DNA of 64,000 bases from Chrysopilus asiliformis (GCA_964034945.1 OZ035962.1:95852284-95916283), one strand, 5' to 3'. Positions 11,131 to 25,500 are shown, counted from the first letter of the stretch. Notes: a model not told the origin generated them from the letters alone. Program-made: numbers and translations.

Positions 11131-12550
11131 TATACATGAAAAAAAATCCAAGTTAAAGGTTTGGTCCGACCGTCAATTTTGATAGAGAATTCTATTGATC
11201 AATTAACGAATTAATTTCTGTCGCTTTTATCGGTCGGCGTGTGGGGTGCTGACGGTGTTTATTCCATCACGAGTCCGTTGAACCCGCGACAAACCCAAAC
11301 ATGTGGTCAGTTAACATAATCAAAGGGTCTGCTATCGTCCCCTGTCCAAAAATATTCAATGGAAATTTTGATCTTGTCTAACTCCAAGTGTAAATGGACA
11401 AGTAGTTTTTTTTCTGAAAATTTTCGCTTGACCGCACGCAGAGCACGGCATATTTCGGAGGAACACCGCCGCGCATTTCATAAAATGCTGGAAAAATGAA
11501 AATTTTACATAAAACCCTGTCGTATATGCGATGTTTGTTTGGATTGCGCTCAAGTAGTTGATCAATTGCTTGACCAGATCATTTAAATGGACACGCGGCG
11601 ACAGGCGTCGGTTTTTCCCTCTTGGTTGGTCGTGGTTCGCCACATGTCCAGGTCATTTTGAATTGGGAATGGTGATCAGTTTACCGGAACCGCGCCATTT
11701 ACATGCTTCGCCCCGGCACTAATCAAATATTGAATGGTGTATGGACTTAGCCCTTTGCCGCCGCCGCCGCCGCTCGAAAGTGAAACGAGCCAATGGCCAA
11801 TTTAATTGACAGCCGATCAATTGATCAATAGACGTGATCTCATCAAATCACCAAAAAAAAAAAAAATTAAATGACCCGATTGAAAATGGGTAATAGGCGC
11901 AGAGGTAACAAGGGGAACATATTATTAGAAGACAAAATTAGAGACATAAATTTTATGCATGCTGTTTTTTATGTTTTCGATAATTGATGATTAATTGATA
12001 TGCGAAGGAAGTGATGAAAGTACAGACAAACGTGACCTTTTCATTTTCCATTTTCGAAAAGTTTAACTCCAAAAATGACTCGCTAGATTAATAAAATTTG
12101 TTAAAACCCTAAGCCAAGTTTGTGTTTTATGTCGGCAATGTCTGCTTAATCCAACATATATTGTATGATTTTTTAAAATTTCATTTCCAAGTTGTATTTC
12201 AAAGCAAAAATGTTAAAGTGATGTCGTCGAAAATGTCTGTTAATGTTAGAAAATGTCCGAAGCAGCCTTAGGGATCCCAAAAGAAGTGTTAGGGATCCCA
12301 AAAGATTTTTTTTTGTGAAATCTTTAATTTTTATGATCCTTTCCTGTTCTGCAAAAAATCACAAAGAAGCTACTAGTTTAGTGGTGGGCTGAAATGGGTT
12401 AACAATAAAACAATTTACTAGAATATAAATCACGGATTTGTTTCCAGTATTGTAAAGCTTTTGTTCAAGCTTTTCAAATGATTATTATTATTTTTTTGAA
12501 ACTGTTTACATAATGAAGCTTTTTTTAAAATTTCAACCTGGAAAAACTAT
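11131..12550. other. Intergenic with a GC-richer block
   Basis: Sequence from about 11220 to 11860 is less AT-rich than its surroundings and has a (CCG)n run at about 11758-11775 and 'gatcaattgatcaata' palindromic motifs. A 95-codon minus frame at 11356-11643 has no recognisable domain. The block could be regulatory, but nothing shows this directly. The rest is AT-rich, with a short direct repeat of 'agggatcccaaaag' near 12270-12305. Confidence 0.4.
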
Positions 12551-13042
12551 GAGGGTATTCACAATCCTCTTTTAATTTTCGGTATTCGGTATTTTCTGTA
12601 ATATTAAAAGACTGAAAATATTCTGCTGTGAACATCCCACAGCACAGATTTGAGAACAACGCTTTTATTTGATACGTGACCAAATCATAAACTGCGAATT
12701 TGATTGTAAAATATGTCACATACCTTTAAATCCATGTTTAATGTATTCTTTTGAATTTCTATTGTGGCAATGGCTATCAAAATTGAAAAAATTTGCAGTC
12801 CGATGAGATAACCAGCGAGAAAATTTGACAACTAAAAACATTACTAGCGCCACCCGCGGTTGATTCTTGATACCGAATAACCGGGCCGGAAAACACGACT
12901 CAAGGTATGTCTAGAAATACCGAATCCGGTAATTCATTTTTACATGAACCAAGTTACCGTCTCGGTAAAAATCTGTTAAATTTCACTGAATTACCGAGCG
13001 GTAAATTTACCCGCAATTTAAAAGACGACTGTGAATACCCTG
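12551..13042. mobile_element. H1 element, complete copy 2 (492 bp)
   Basis: Same length and order as the copy at 3478-3969, starting GAGGGTATTCACAATCCTCTT and ending gtgaataccctg, flanked by TAT at 12548-12550 and 13043-13045. Non-coding. Confidence 0.82.
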
Positions 13043-13045
13043 TAT

Positions 13046-15697
13046 GTAAAATTTTGAATATTTTTAAACTAACCGCGTCGCGCCGCGCCGCAAAGCACAT
13101 TGTTGTGAGACAAGCTTAACTCAAAAAGTGTAAAATGATCAGAAAACTCAAGAACTATTGAATATAAACCACAAACCCCTTTAGGGAAATTTTAGGGAAC
13201 CAAAATCAAATCTGAAATTTTAGGAACCAAACCCAAAATCAAAAACAAGAAATCCAATTCACCCTTGAATCAAATCGAACCACACTCAAAAAACACCTGG
13301 TTTACATCTCTGATTTTCTTGTACATTATTTCACGATTTTAACCTATCGACGGCATTACAATTTAATATGACATTCCATATACTGACAATCACATCTGTA
13401 TATTTAAGAATCTAACCGTTAAATTTTTGTTAATATAACAATTTGCGTTATCCGAAAATCGTGTACATATCTTTGAACTTCACACGACTAGAGTAAATAA
13501 ATCATTATCACTAAACGGAAAATATTGATCTTAGGGCCGTCTATGATTGACCAAAAACCATTCAGATAATGTCCTCAAGGTAACAAATCACGTTAGATTT
13601 TGGTACTCGAACTGAATGTAGTACACGACATCATATGAATTGTACAAAAATCGATTCAAGATATCTGATGATTTTCAAATCTTCGGATCTTCCATTTGAA
13701 CATAGAGAAATGTGTAATCTTAACTGCGGCATCATTTTTTATGTCAAGTTAGCCGGTGTGATGTGAGAGTATCATTTTACCTGGCTAAACATATTTGTTA
13801 GCATACACCTGTTTACATTGTACACAGCTTTTAGGAACGCGTACGATAAACATTTTGCCCAATTGCCTTGAATTATGTAATATGTTTGTCATATACACAT
13901 TCTAAACGTTGTTTTTTTCGTCTTTGCTAGTGTACAAACATAATCTTCATGTAGCATCGCTGACTGGATTGTTGAGATAAAAACAGCCTCCCAATATTTT
14001 ATCGCGATCTGTAATCACAAGTACAGAATTGTTTCCAAGATATGGAAGTTGAAGTTCTAGCGTTTATTTGTTTGCCATCCAACCGGCTGCGCCAACGACC
14101 GCGTTTTTATATTTTAAACCTTAGCGACATGCATTAGCCACAAATGCGGCTACCCACACGATAAAATGGAAGTCCAGTGGGAATTCACATTGCGTACTCA
14201 TTCATGCTTGAAAGTTTTTGGCTAATTAAAAAAAAATTCAATTCAATTTGTGTTTTTATAGGTTAGCGAAATGTTTCCACGGATTGAACTAGAAAATGGT
14301 CATTAGGTCAATAAAGCGGTGCATTTAGAAGATTCGCTGTGGGGCGCCCATTGTTGTTGTTGTTGTTGTTGTTGTCGCTGTGGGACCCGATAGATAACCT
14401 ATAGATGATAATGACACTCCCTAACCTAACCTATAAAATTGCGCATGGAACTTAGTCCATTGCCTCGTTTCCTGCAGAAAAAACGCATTCATATCATTTT
14501 TGCTAGGAGGCATATATTATTAGCGGTATGATGGCATCATCATCATCTATCCATCTATTAAACTAACCAACCATAAACTCACAGCATAAACGATTTCGTA
14601 TTGCACTAGGACTGAAACATTCAGCAAATTTATGCTTAGTTCATAAAATATACGTAGTTTATAGTTTTATAGAGTGTCGCATATTGAGTTTGGCGAGAAT
14701 TGTCCAAGAGGTGACCCAATTCAACGGATGGATGGATGGATGTCACATATGAAGTACGACTGAATATTCCCTTTGAATATTGCCATTTACCACGTCGATA
14801 ATAATCGATGCTAACGATCGAATGTGCTGAATTCACATGAGAATGGCGCAATAGAAGCCATAAGCCATAGTTTATAATGCATGCTGGGATAATTCCTGTG
14901 CTAACCAAACTCCCCAAAGCCTCGAACTGGAAGGTGTGAGAAATTGCCTGATGTCATATGTGTGAAGGACAATGGTGAGTTCATTTTTGCCGGGAGTGAT
15001 CCAGATTCGTCACGTTCACCAGCGTTTCTGTTGTAAGCTGTTGTAGGTATCACTATTGACATCGAAAAATATGAGAAAAAACGTTGAAAGCAACGATTTT
15101 TTTAAACGAACCCAGTTCTTTTAGCAATTTTAAGATACTTATACAACGGAGGCGTGAAAATGTGTTGAAATTTACATTTTTCTTGTAGTTCAAAAGTATA
15201 TGAATTTAAGGTATGAAACATAGGTCTAAACAAAATTTATTTAAAAAATCGGTCATGTGGAAGGTAAGAACTTAATAAAGTTACACAAAATCACATTTTC
15301 AAATATCCTACCGCCACCTAATTAGGTTTTAGAGCGAATATGCCTGGCCTATTAGAAGGAGTTTTTTTTCGGATGTGAAAACATCCACAAAAATAATATA
15401 ACATTTCATAATATTTTTTATTACCTGTAAGCCGAGAAACTCCAATAGAGCATATTTTTAACCACATACATATCTTGTAATATTCTCTATTCAATACCGA
15501 AAACCCTATAGAAATCCGTTGACTGGTTTACGAGATAGAGGGTGAGGGGGTCAGGGGATAGGGATTTCCTGCTGCAAACCTAGCTAGAAACATTTGCGCC
15601 ATCTCAAGCATTCTAACGCAGAGTAGTTCCATGTTCTCCGTTGAGAGGTTCAAAAGTTACAGGGGAACTTCCTTCTTTTATGTCTAGAACCGAACGC
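13046..15697. other. Intergenic, no gene recognised
   Basis: AT-rich with a few simple repeats: GTT at 14352-14375 and GGAT near 14722-14740. Sequence at about 15365-15450 is related to 28405-28500 (both contain a 'gatgtgaaaacatcc' or 'ttgtgaaaacatcc' block followed by 'taagccgagaaa'). A 93-codon minus frame at 14636-14917 has no recognisable domain. Confidence 0.45.
14352..14375. repeat. GTT trinucleotide microsatellite
   Basis: Eight consecutive GTT units. Confidence 0.9.
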
Positions 15698-16042
15698 ATA
15701 TCGCACATGGTCCCGTAGACTGTAGTATCTCAAAAAAATGTGTTTTTGGGTAATTTTTCCATTATGTAAAGGAAAATTGACTGAATCAAATGAAAAACAA
15801 ATTTAAATGTAAACATAGTCCTAAAATTTATTTATTTTTGGTTTTTTAAATTCCCATTTTTTAAAATTTAAATTGATTTTGTGGAAAACAAACCTAACTC
15901 TATCTTTTATTATTGCAAAAAAAAATGAAGCAAATGATCTGTAAATTATTATCAAAAGAGTAATAAATTGAAATATTACTGTACAGACAACAGAAAAAAA
16001 AAACAATTATTTATAAACAGTCTACGGGACCATGTGCGATAT
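15698..16042. mobile_element. Inverted-repeat element (345 bp)
   Basis: A 26-bp perfect inverted repeat (ATATCGCACATGGTCCCGTA and six more bases) bounds AT-rich sequence. If the true ends begin TCGCACATGG, TA flanks both sides, as for Tc1/mariner-type MITEs. The 61-codon minus frame inside is not a gene. Confidence 0.7.
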
Positions 16043-16984
16043 ATGGTACTCTTCTTTTTTGTGAAACCGCTTAAAAATTAAGGAACCACTGCATTAGTTC
16101 AATAACTTCTACTGGTATTTTATTCTTGGAAAAATTAAATTCCGGTCAGTTCCATCTGATCCAAATGTTTATTACAACTAAATGAAAGTATAAGCAACTA
16201 CTCTGGTGACCAATTTATTGTGTTTTGTTTGCAATTCCTTGCTATTTTCACACTCGCAAAAAAAATCCCATCTGGGTACAGAGAAATCATGTTTAAATCA
16301 ACATAAAATCGATTGGACACCACCAATAAGTGCTTTTTACATGAGTATGTCTGAAAAGTGAAACCAAAAATAAACAAATGCCACATTTATGCTGGAGTTG
16401 TGGTACAAATGCTGAAATGCTGCATGGATTCATAAATATTTCGCGATTATTTTAAGAAAATGACATCACTACCGCCTATAAATGATTTGTAATTTAAGAA
16501 CTTCAAATGAAATATGAGAATGCGCTAAGTAAAATGCTGTTTTTTTACTGATATAATGATATAAATTGATTCTAATTATGATTTTTTGTAAATATTATGA
16601 GATATTGCATGAGTTTAGTTAATTTGGATTTCACTTTTTTCTTTAAGTTTATCTTGTTTTAATGATAAGTGGCTCTCCGATCTCGAAGTGAATTAAAAAA
16701 AACTCGTTTGCTGAAATTTTTATTGAATTACTATGAGTCGCTAGACATAGCTTTACATCGAATTGTAAATTATGTACAAACAAGCCTTCACTAGTGATTA
16801 TTGATAAATCTAATCGCATCAAAAACAGGTCCATTTTTTTGCGCGTAGGTTGTTTACTAATATATCCTCTTCGCGTGCGGAATACGGCTTCTTTTTCTTA
16901 TATTTCCATTTTTCCAATGCAGCACAAATGTCAAAACTGATGTGCTGAAGAGAGCTGAATAAGTGATGTAGGGTTGTATCCATT
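16043..16984. other. Intergenic, nothing recognised
   Basis: AT-rich. Two minus frames of about 60 codons lack recognisable features. Confidence 0.45.
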
Positions 16985-17205
16985 GGGCCTTACCAATGAC
17001 CCGTGACTAACTTAGTAACAGCTTTTGGTGTGTGCGAAACGGGCTATTTGCTTGCTAATTTCGGTTCAAATCCCAGATTTTATTGAAAAGTTTTAAATTC
17101 GCTGTCATAAATGTGTGAAAACTTACTAGAATTAGCAAGCAAATAGCCCGTTTCGCACACACCAAAAGCTGTTACTAAGTTAGTCACGGGTCATTGGTAA
17201 GGCCC
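16985..17205. mobile_element. MITE with 76-bp perfect inverted repeats
   Basis: The arms 16985-17060 and 17130-17205 are perfect reverse complements over 76 bp (starting GGGCCTTACCAATGACCCGT), with a 69-bp spacer. ATT flanks both ends, consistent with a 3-bp target-site duplication of the PIF/Harbinger kind. Perfect arms imply recent activity or strong homogenisation. Confidence 0.85.
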
Positions 17206-19212
17206 ATTGTTTTTGCTTGATTTCGTTCCTAATTTTATGGAAATTGCATACTTTTAGTGATTTTGAAAACAGGTTAATGTACTGGAAATCTCGTGATTTC
17301 GAGCGTGATTTCGTTCAAAATTACGAAAATCTTCAAAATTAATTAATTTTGCGTCAGTGTGAACATAGTATTACTTTATTAACTTAATTATCGAAATCTA
17401 TATTATCTAAATTTCTTGTTATTTTATAGAGTTTAAATATTTTTCAAATGCCTGAAAAATGTGATTAACTTTTAGGAAGTAAAGCGATTTAAAATAAAAT
17501 TTTCAGTACCACCATGACTTCTTCAAAGGTTTTTTCCTTATGGCTAATTTAATTTAGATGCTCGTAATAGTAATTTTTACTATTATAACAGCAAAATCAC
17601 TTTTTCAATGTAAATTTCAATTTGCTTTTATTAGGTCTCCAGCTAATTACTATGACCCAAAAATGTTTATTACAACCATAAAGACTTTCCGAATAGTTAT
17701 GCGTAAACTATTCCCTGTTTGTTGATGGCTGTGCCCAAAACGCACGTTTCATTTCCTAAAACTTACATCATTTTCTGAAATAAACAGAATTGCAAAAATT
17801 ATTACCATTGTAAATGAAATGAAAAACAAAATTCTTTTTCAAACAAACACAAGTTAAGTCATCGCTATACAGTCTAATTTTAAATCAAAATAAAAACTGT
17901 TTGTGAAATGACACTGAAACTCTACTGAATTTTGTTCATGCGTTATTTATCTAAAAGAAATTTAATTACAGCCTAAAATCTTTGAACTAAATGCAAACAA
18001 AGCGATTTAATTGGTGTTTGAAATCATAAAACATTTAGAGGAAATACGCTAAAAGCGATGAAAATTCGGCCAACAACACAAATTGCTATTATTAACATTT
18101 CACTATTAATGAGAGATATTCGTAGGATCGCGCCAAATTCCCATTTATCCCATCCCAGCCAGGGAAAGTTCAGGAAACGAGATGAAAATTTCGGACAACA
18201 TGTGTTTAATTGCCATTTTCCTAATGTGTTTAAAAGTATTTCGCGGTTTCCAAGCAAAATTTGTCTGCTCCAATTTTCCCGAATGTAAACTGAGACGGAC
18301 TCTACTGGAATTTTGCATCATGTTTTAGTAATTCGACAACAGGCATTTTTTATTGCAAAGAAAAATTGCGCTACGCTTATTGTAAATTAATTCAGCATGT
18401 TTTGCATACAGTTTTAGCTTTTTGGCGGAAAATTGAAATCGAACTAATTTTCCATGCATAGACAATTTAAATAGAAATAGAATCTTGTGTCACTGAAATT
18501 TCTATTAAATTTCGGTCAATTTTCTTTATTTAGAAGAAAATCGTGTAGGTTATTAAAATATTTTATACTTTATTCTATGATTCCGCTAAAATGATATTAG
18601 AGAAAAAACAAGTCAAATTTTGTGATCTAATTTTGACCAACTTCCATTCATCCGATCGACATGAAATTTTTCACACATACGTAACTTAATACAATATTTT
18701 CACTAGTTCCTCATTGTATGGATAACGGAAAACCCTGTAAGAAAAACGTGAAAATCACCTCAAGTTTTCCGGACGAAATCTCATCTACGGGTTTCTGGCG
18801 TCGCTAAATCCAATTCTGGCTTTTAAATCTGTAAGGATAACGGAAGGTCTTATGATTACTCTTTTCAGGATACAGTGATTATTCTTTTCCTGCAATTTTC
18901 CGGAAAAAATCCGGATATATGTTTGACGACTAAAAAGTATATGTAAACGCGGCGAAATACAGACGTAATCTGGATTTTTAGTCATACTATACAAATTGAC
19001 TAAAAAGATATTTTTAAAAAAAACTTTAGTTTTAAAAACTGTACTTAAAAGAAAAAAAAATTCTGTCCGCTGTGTATCAGGGATAAAAGCATACAAAAAA
19101 TATTTATCTCGCTTTTATTTCCGATATACAGCATGGAGACTGACTCGAGAACGGAGGCAAATAGAAAAGACCCATGCAGGAAATAGTGTTTTTCGTGCCC
19201 CTGGGCTAACTT
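17206..19212. other. Intergenic, no gene recognised
   Basis: AT-rich. Part of 18600-18760 resembles 24990-25110 (both contain 'cacacatacgtaact' after a 'catcc' motif), so a diverged dispersed repeat is present. Open frames at 18024-18288 lie on both strands over the same DNA and look like chance. Confidence 0.45.
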
Positions 19213-20697
19213 TTGAACCCGTGTAGTTTTCACTTTGGTTGAATACTTTTTGGAAAGGGCACAGTCTCTACACGGAGAAAAATGTTGTTTCTTAATTTAA
19301 GAAACATGTTACTAAACCCATAAAAGTGGCTCAAAATTTTCAGTTACTATTATTTAGTAACATTTTTCTTGAATACAGTAACGGATTTTATGGATCACAC
19401 CACCTGTTACTTAAATCAAGAAAATTGAGATTTTTACCAAAATCATATTTCTCTGTGTCAACATCATCTCGTTCCGTTACTGAAATCATGCCACTTTTGT
19501 CTTGAATTTAGTAACATTTTCTATAAAATTATCAACATTTTCGATCCGGTATTTAGTAACATTTTTCTTGAATTAAGAAACATTTTTGCACCGTGAAATT
19601 TTCGGTTACTAGAATTAAGAAACATTTTTCTTAATTTCAGCTGCTTTATAAAAATCGGTTACTAAAATTAAGAAACATGTTTCTTAAATTGAGCTGATTT
19701 TTAAAAATCGGTTACTTAAATTAAGAAACATGTTTCTTAATTCTCACCGCTCGTTAAAAATCGGTTACTAGAATCAAGAAAATATTGTCTTAAATTTAGT
19801 AACGAACATCAATAACATTTTCGGTTACTAGAATCAAGAAAATATTTTCTTAATATTTATCTTCTTTTATAATTCGCATATAAACAGCAGAATAGATATA
19901 TAAAAGGAAAAATAATCGAACTGAGATTAACTAATATTTAGTAAATATTAGTTCATTTTTTTGGCCATAAATCGTGTAATCGGCTTTGAGGTTTTCGGGA
20001 GAAATCCTCGAACCGATACTTCGATTTTTTAAAAGATATAATGAAAATTCATTTAAATGGAAAAAACCGTGACAATGGAATTTAAAGAACCCTCATTGGA
20101 GATATATCGTCGATAAAGCATCTGAAATTAAGAAACATGTTTCTTGATTTCAGTAACCGATTTTTAAAGAGCGGTCGAAATTAAGAAACACGTTTCTCAA
20201 TTTAAGTAACCGATTTTGATAAAGCAGCTGAAATTAAGAAACATGTTTCTTGATTTCAATAACCGATTTTTAAAGAGCTGTCGAAATTAAGAAACATGTT
20301 TCTCAATTTAAGTAACCGATTTCTATAATCGGTTTAAAAAGAAGTAACATTTTCTCCATTTAAGTAAACAAATGTTACTAGATTTAAGAAACATGTGTAT
20401 TAGGGCCATACGCTACCACATGTTTCTTAAATCTAGTAACATTTTTTCTCCGTGTAGTTTCATTCATATATGGCGTCAAGAGCCACCGAATTGCAGGGGG
20501 ATGGTGAGGGGTTAACGAACTTTCTCGCGATTTTTCATATGATTTCTGCAATGATTTCTTTGAAAAATCACGAGAAAGTTCGTTAATCCTCACCATCCCC
20601 CTGCAATTCGGTGGCTCTTGGAGCCATATATGGATGAAACTAGAGACTGTGCCCTTTCAAAAAGTATTCAACCAAAGTGAAAACTACACGGGTTCAA
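19213..20697. mobile_element. Foldback element A, interrupted by element B
   Basis: The arms share TTGAACCCGTGTAGTTTTCA, 'gggcacagtctcta', 'ccatatatgg', 'gccaccgaattgcaggggga' and 'cgaactttctcg'. The left arm is split at 'gtctcTA' by element B. Joining 'gtctcta' to 'gtttcattcatatatgg' restores the complement of the right arm, so A was present before B inserted. Arms are about 170 bp after removal of B. Confidence 0.85.
19271..20454. mobile_element. Element B: TA-flanked MITE packed with self-complementary repeats
   Basis: The ends are CACGGAGAAAAATGTT and its near complement, flanked by TA (19269-19270, 20455-20456). The 1,184-bp interior is built from about a dozen variants of 'aattaagaaacatgtttctt' alternating with 'cggttact' or 'agtaaccgat', direct at the left and inverted at the right. 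No open frame of interest. The TA duplication fits Tc1/mariner-type mobilisation. Confidence 0.85.
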
Positions 20698-20920
20698 CAT
20701 TTAGTTTAGAGGGGCAAAATCGTGCATCGTTCTTTCTGATCAATATGAAATTCGTTTTGAGGATGTCCGTGCAGTTTTCTATCAACTTTTAGAAAATTTT
20801 TGAAGGTAACGGTGGCTATAATGGGTTTTTCCCATACAATTTTTTTGTTTTTTGAAAAAAAACGCCGTTTTTTTTTGAAAATTTCTCAAATTCTATACTT
20901 TTGAGGAACGGATTAAGTAT
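20698..20920 (-). mobile_element. R3-family fragment
   Basis: Contains 'gaggatgtccgtgcagttttctatcaactttta', the reverse of the R3 core found at 9.5 and 56.6 kb. Terminal sequences are not recognisable. Confidence 0.4.
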
Positions 20921-21994
20921 ACGAATCGCACTTCCATTGTACTAATAAACACATAATAATAGACGGTCATTACAGCCCAAAGACACACCGGTCTGATATA
21001 TGCAAAAGAGTTATGTCGACCAAAATTGCTGTTTTAAGTCATTTTTTGGAAGTCAATTTTTAACCAATTAAGATTAAGATGCACAAATATGATGAATACA
21101 GAATTTCTAATAAAAAATGACAAACTCAAATATTTATTAGAAAATATTAAAAATCAATTATTAAAATAAATTGAATCTAATTGAAACTTTCATCGCGGTT
21201 CACATATGTATGCGTGTCACTCCATTTATCGCTTGATTAAATAAACCATCAACCGTCATGTTCGAGAAGTAATTCACGATCAGTTTACTCATAAATCAGA
21301 TATTCATTTATTGTTGTTTCGTCTAATTCGGTTCTCAATTCCTTTAAACATAAAGCAAGCCATGAATTTATTCAAATACAATAAACATTTTCTCATTTTC
21401 ATGTTATGTGATTTTATGAATGCACTTTCCGAGTATATTTATATCTAAATGACGATGAAGTTATGTTTAAATAACATTATGATCATGATTTCCCGATCGA
21501 TTGTTGTGTCAAATATTTTATGGTAAGCTTTACTATCCAGGAATTCGTGATTGAGTCATAGAAGAAAAATGAAATCTTATACACGTGGCTTGCAGCTACT
21601 CTGAAGGGTACGCGACAGAGAAAATCTTCAACGTCTTGAAACATAATTCGTATTAATACGGAAGATACATTCAGGTCGAATATTACCTCAAAAAAGTTAA
21701 AAATTTTTATCAACTGCGAATAGCCGATACTTTAATATGCTTATACTGTGGAAATTTTTCATAAAAAATGTGAAATTTTTTATTCATAATAGAATAAAAA
21801 TTAACTAAGGGCTCCGCCACTTACAGCTTCGCGGTCCATTCCTCCACTGAGAGAAATTGGGCATGCAGTTGAATCAAGAATCGTCATTTGATTTAACTGT
21901 TTCTCATTTATAGTCCGAAATCAATTCATAATATAATTTTACATGAAAATTCAATCGAGGCAGCTTTAAAACATTTTGATCGGTTTGTTATAAT
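20921..21994. other. Intergenic, nothing recognised
   Basis: AT-rich with no convincing coding region. Confidence 0.45.
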
Positions 21995-22522
21995 GAAATC
22001 ATCATCATCATCATACTAATATATAAAAATGAGTTGGTGTCTGTCTGTCTGTCTGTCTGTCTTTTTGTCTGTCTGTCTGTTCCTCTTTCACGCAAAAACG
22101 GCTGAACCGATTGACTTGAAATTTGGCATGAGTGTCTGTGGTAATTCTGGTTCCAACATAGGCATACGGAAAAGTAGCGCGAGGGGTGGGGGGAGTAAGG
22201 GGAGGGGGTAAAGTGATTTCGAAACTTAGTTTTCCCTCTATGTTACCCTTTCGCGGGGAAACTACCGAGCCGATTGGCCTGAAATGTGGCATAGATGTTC
22301 GTCGGGGGTCCAGCCCCAACATAGATCCATTAAAAAGTAGATTGCGGGGTGGGGAAGTAAGGGGGAGTGGTAAAGTGATCTGGAAACTTGGCTCTTCCTC
22401 TGTGTTACCCTTTCGCGGGGAAACTACCGAGCCGATTGGCCTGAAGTTTAGCTCCAACATAGACCATCAAAAAAAAAATTTGAAAAAACTTAACCCGGCA
22501 ACGACAGGTATGCAAGCTAGTT
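21995..22522 (-). mobile_element. R1 dispersed repeat, copy c
   Basis: Reverse orientation: begins at the right with 'actagcttgcatacctgtcg' and ends at the left with a CATCAT run next to 'actaatatataaaaatgag'. It has three 'gaaactaccgagccgattgg'-type blocks, one more than the other copies, so tandem block number varies within the family. The 149- and 112-codon frames here are repeat translations. Confidence 0.65.
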
Positions 22523-25500
22523 GAATATATTTGAAAGTTGGGAGTCACGCCATATTGGGTTGACACCTTCTTATAATTAAAACGATAGTAGATTTTATTT
22601 ATTTCGAATAGGGGATATTAAAGATCATGTTCTCGTTAATTTTTTTCGAAATCTTTTTAATTTTGTCAGATTACAATAATGGTCTCTTTTTTAGAATATA
22701 AATTCCTAATCCACAAATACTATTCTTTTTACTTTAAAAAGGCGTTTACCAGAAATTCCATAACTTTTGAATATTCTCCCCTGTCATTCTGAAGTACGTC
22801 GAGGAGGCGTACTCAAAGTCAATCAACAGATCATTTTGCCTCTTACGACGATATTAATCACTTGAGATTTAGTTTTTTGTGTGTATAACAAAAGCGCTGT
22901 TCAAAATTAGAAAGAATATCAAATGAAACACAAGCTCAAAATTGGAAATAGTTGCACACTTGATTGAAGACGAGGATTTTTTCTTAATAATAACCCTTAT
23001 ATTTTGAACCACCTTTGCTTGTTACTAGACAATTTTTTTCTCAGTAGTCCACTATTAGATTATTTTAGAACGGATTAAGAACTGATTTATCTAAGCTAGA
23101 ATAATGAAATGAAAAAAATCAAATCTACCTCACCCCAACAAATCTCACGGTTCGTGATCCAGAATGATACAGATTTGTGTGTATCTATTTGAGGAATACA
23201 TAAAGTTGTTAGGTAGGTTACTTTACATTTAGATGTGGCTCAGAGTATGCTTGATTTGGTCTCCTATTGTTGCCTAAAACTGGGTCTCAACGCATGATTG
23301 ACCTCCGATTGGAATTTTAACATTTATTTCGGTTTTTTTGATTTATTTTAATCTGAAAGCAAATTAAATATTTTACGGGTTACGATGTAATTTGACATTT
23401 TTTCATTAAAGTTTAATTTTATCATTGACATTTTGTATTCAGAAGTGTCATTGATATCGTGAAAAGTTGTTTATGCGTTTAGTTAAAGCAGATTGTAAAC
23501 GTTCTGGCAACTATCAATTTTCAAAAATACATTTTAAATATTCGAAAAAATCAAAACATCTCAAATGATTGCAAAAAAAAGAATTTGTTTAGGTTTTTTT
23601 TGAGTCCTTTAATAAGTTGGTTTAACACTTAAAGTATTTCCACACTGTCAACAAAACGAAGTCGATCACGTGCCGAATTGGAGTTTGAGGAAGTTCCCTT
23701 CCCTGTGACGTTAATTTTTATCCAACTTATCAGAGAAGTTAAAAAAATTCACCTCACAAATTCTTTTTTTTTTGCGAGCATTTGAGATGTTTTGATTTTA
23801 CTTACTTTTAAAGCTTACTTTTAGCTATGTTTTGAGGCGGTGTTAATTCGTCCCCGGATTTTATCGGGAGTGTCGTAATATATGGTTTTCCGCCTCTTTT
23901 CCCTTCTTGCACTTCTGTCGGCAGCTTAAAATTCACTCAAAAATTATTGCAAACGCCAAATATCTATTATTTGATTTTAAAATTTATAACTGATTTTTGC
24001 ATATACATCATTCAGCCGTAAATCTCTTGTATACGATTTTAATGAATCTATTGACGTGATGTTCTTTATATGTTAGTTTCCCATTTCCATAGCAGCATAC
24101 ATCGAACATAATCCAACATAAATAGTCTTTTGAACTCCGTAGTTACACCTACGCTACTATAATTATAGACGCATAAAATTAAGTCTTAAATGCATAGCTC
24201 GATTAGACACCCTCAATCAACATTAATTTCGATTAGTTCCATTGTCTTGCATGTTGTATGCTGACCATTTTGACCCACGCTATTGCATTTCAACACATTT
24301 AACCCATTCAATTTGGATTTACAGAATTTTCGAAAAAAAAAATCATAGTAACGCGTCATTATTTCAATTTTTAGTGACCAATAAATGAAGCAGTATTCCC
24401 GTTTTTCTTTAAATTTAATAACTAGGCACAGTGCCGATATTTGCACATCGTTTCTGATTCGTAAATAATGTAAACAGTGAAAACTGGCTAAATACGGATA
24501 AAAAAATGAAAAAACAAATTTTTTTGAGTGTCACTCACAAGAAACTCACAGATGACTTCTAATTTGCATATTTTCCGATTGTGTTTAAGAAATACTTTAT
24601 ACTCGTAAATTTGTCCGGTGATTGGCCACCTACAGCCGAAAACTAAAATCTACCTGCGACAAAACGCAGTTAACTAATTTTGAATTTAAATTTAACCGGA
24701 AAAGGTTACGATAAAATATTGAAATCGCATCCGGCATGAGTTCCGATACTTTTCACCGTTTTGACGACCGACGTTGACCCATTTCGGGAGCTATTCTTGG
24801 CGTCTTTTGAGACATTCATATTTAAAGTGAAATTCAAGATTTCTAAGGGAATACAAGGTCGTTTCAGAGGTACATACTTTTATGAATAGGTAATCTAGAA
24901 TTTGAATTCATTTCAATAAATTGCCGAATTCCTCTGTTAGCCTATACAAATGTGTACTTTTTTTTTAGAAAATTATTCTATTCTTACAAGTTTTGTTAGT
25001 TAGTTTGTTAGGGTCAAATCTTATAATCTAATTTAGACCCATCTCCACTCATCCAATTGACTTGAAATTATTCACACATACGTAACTTCGATGACAACAT
25101 AATATCTGGTTATGCATGTACGAGAAAAAACAAAATGGCGGCCATTTTAAATGAAAAAGCTTCGAAAAAATAGAAAAAGAAATAAAGAAAACATTACAAA
25201 ATTAAAATATTGAAAATAAAATATCAGTTGTGATCAACACAAAACCCCTCTTCAACATTTAATTTCGAAAAAATGCATTCTTTTAAAGTACTAAAAATTT
25301 AAAAAAAAAATAAAAGCAAGATAAAAGTTAATACACAAAAACTCTCAACGTTTCTATTTTTCTTCAATTTTGCTTTTATTTTTGAGGCTAAATCCTTACG
25401 AAAAATTATTATTTTAAGTTTTTTTTTTTGATTATTTATTGTTTTGCTCGCGAAGTTGGTTTCAAAATGCTTCCAACTATTTGTTATACCAAGTGAATCC

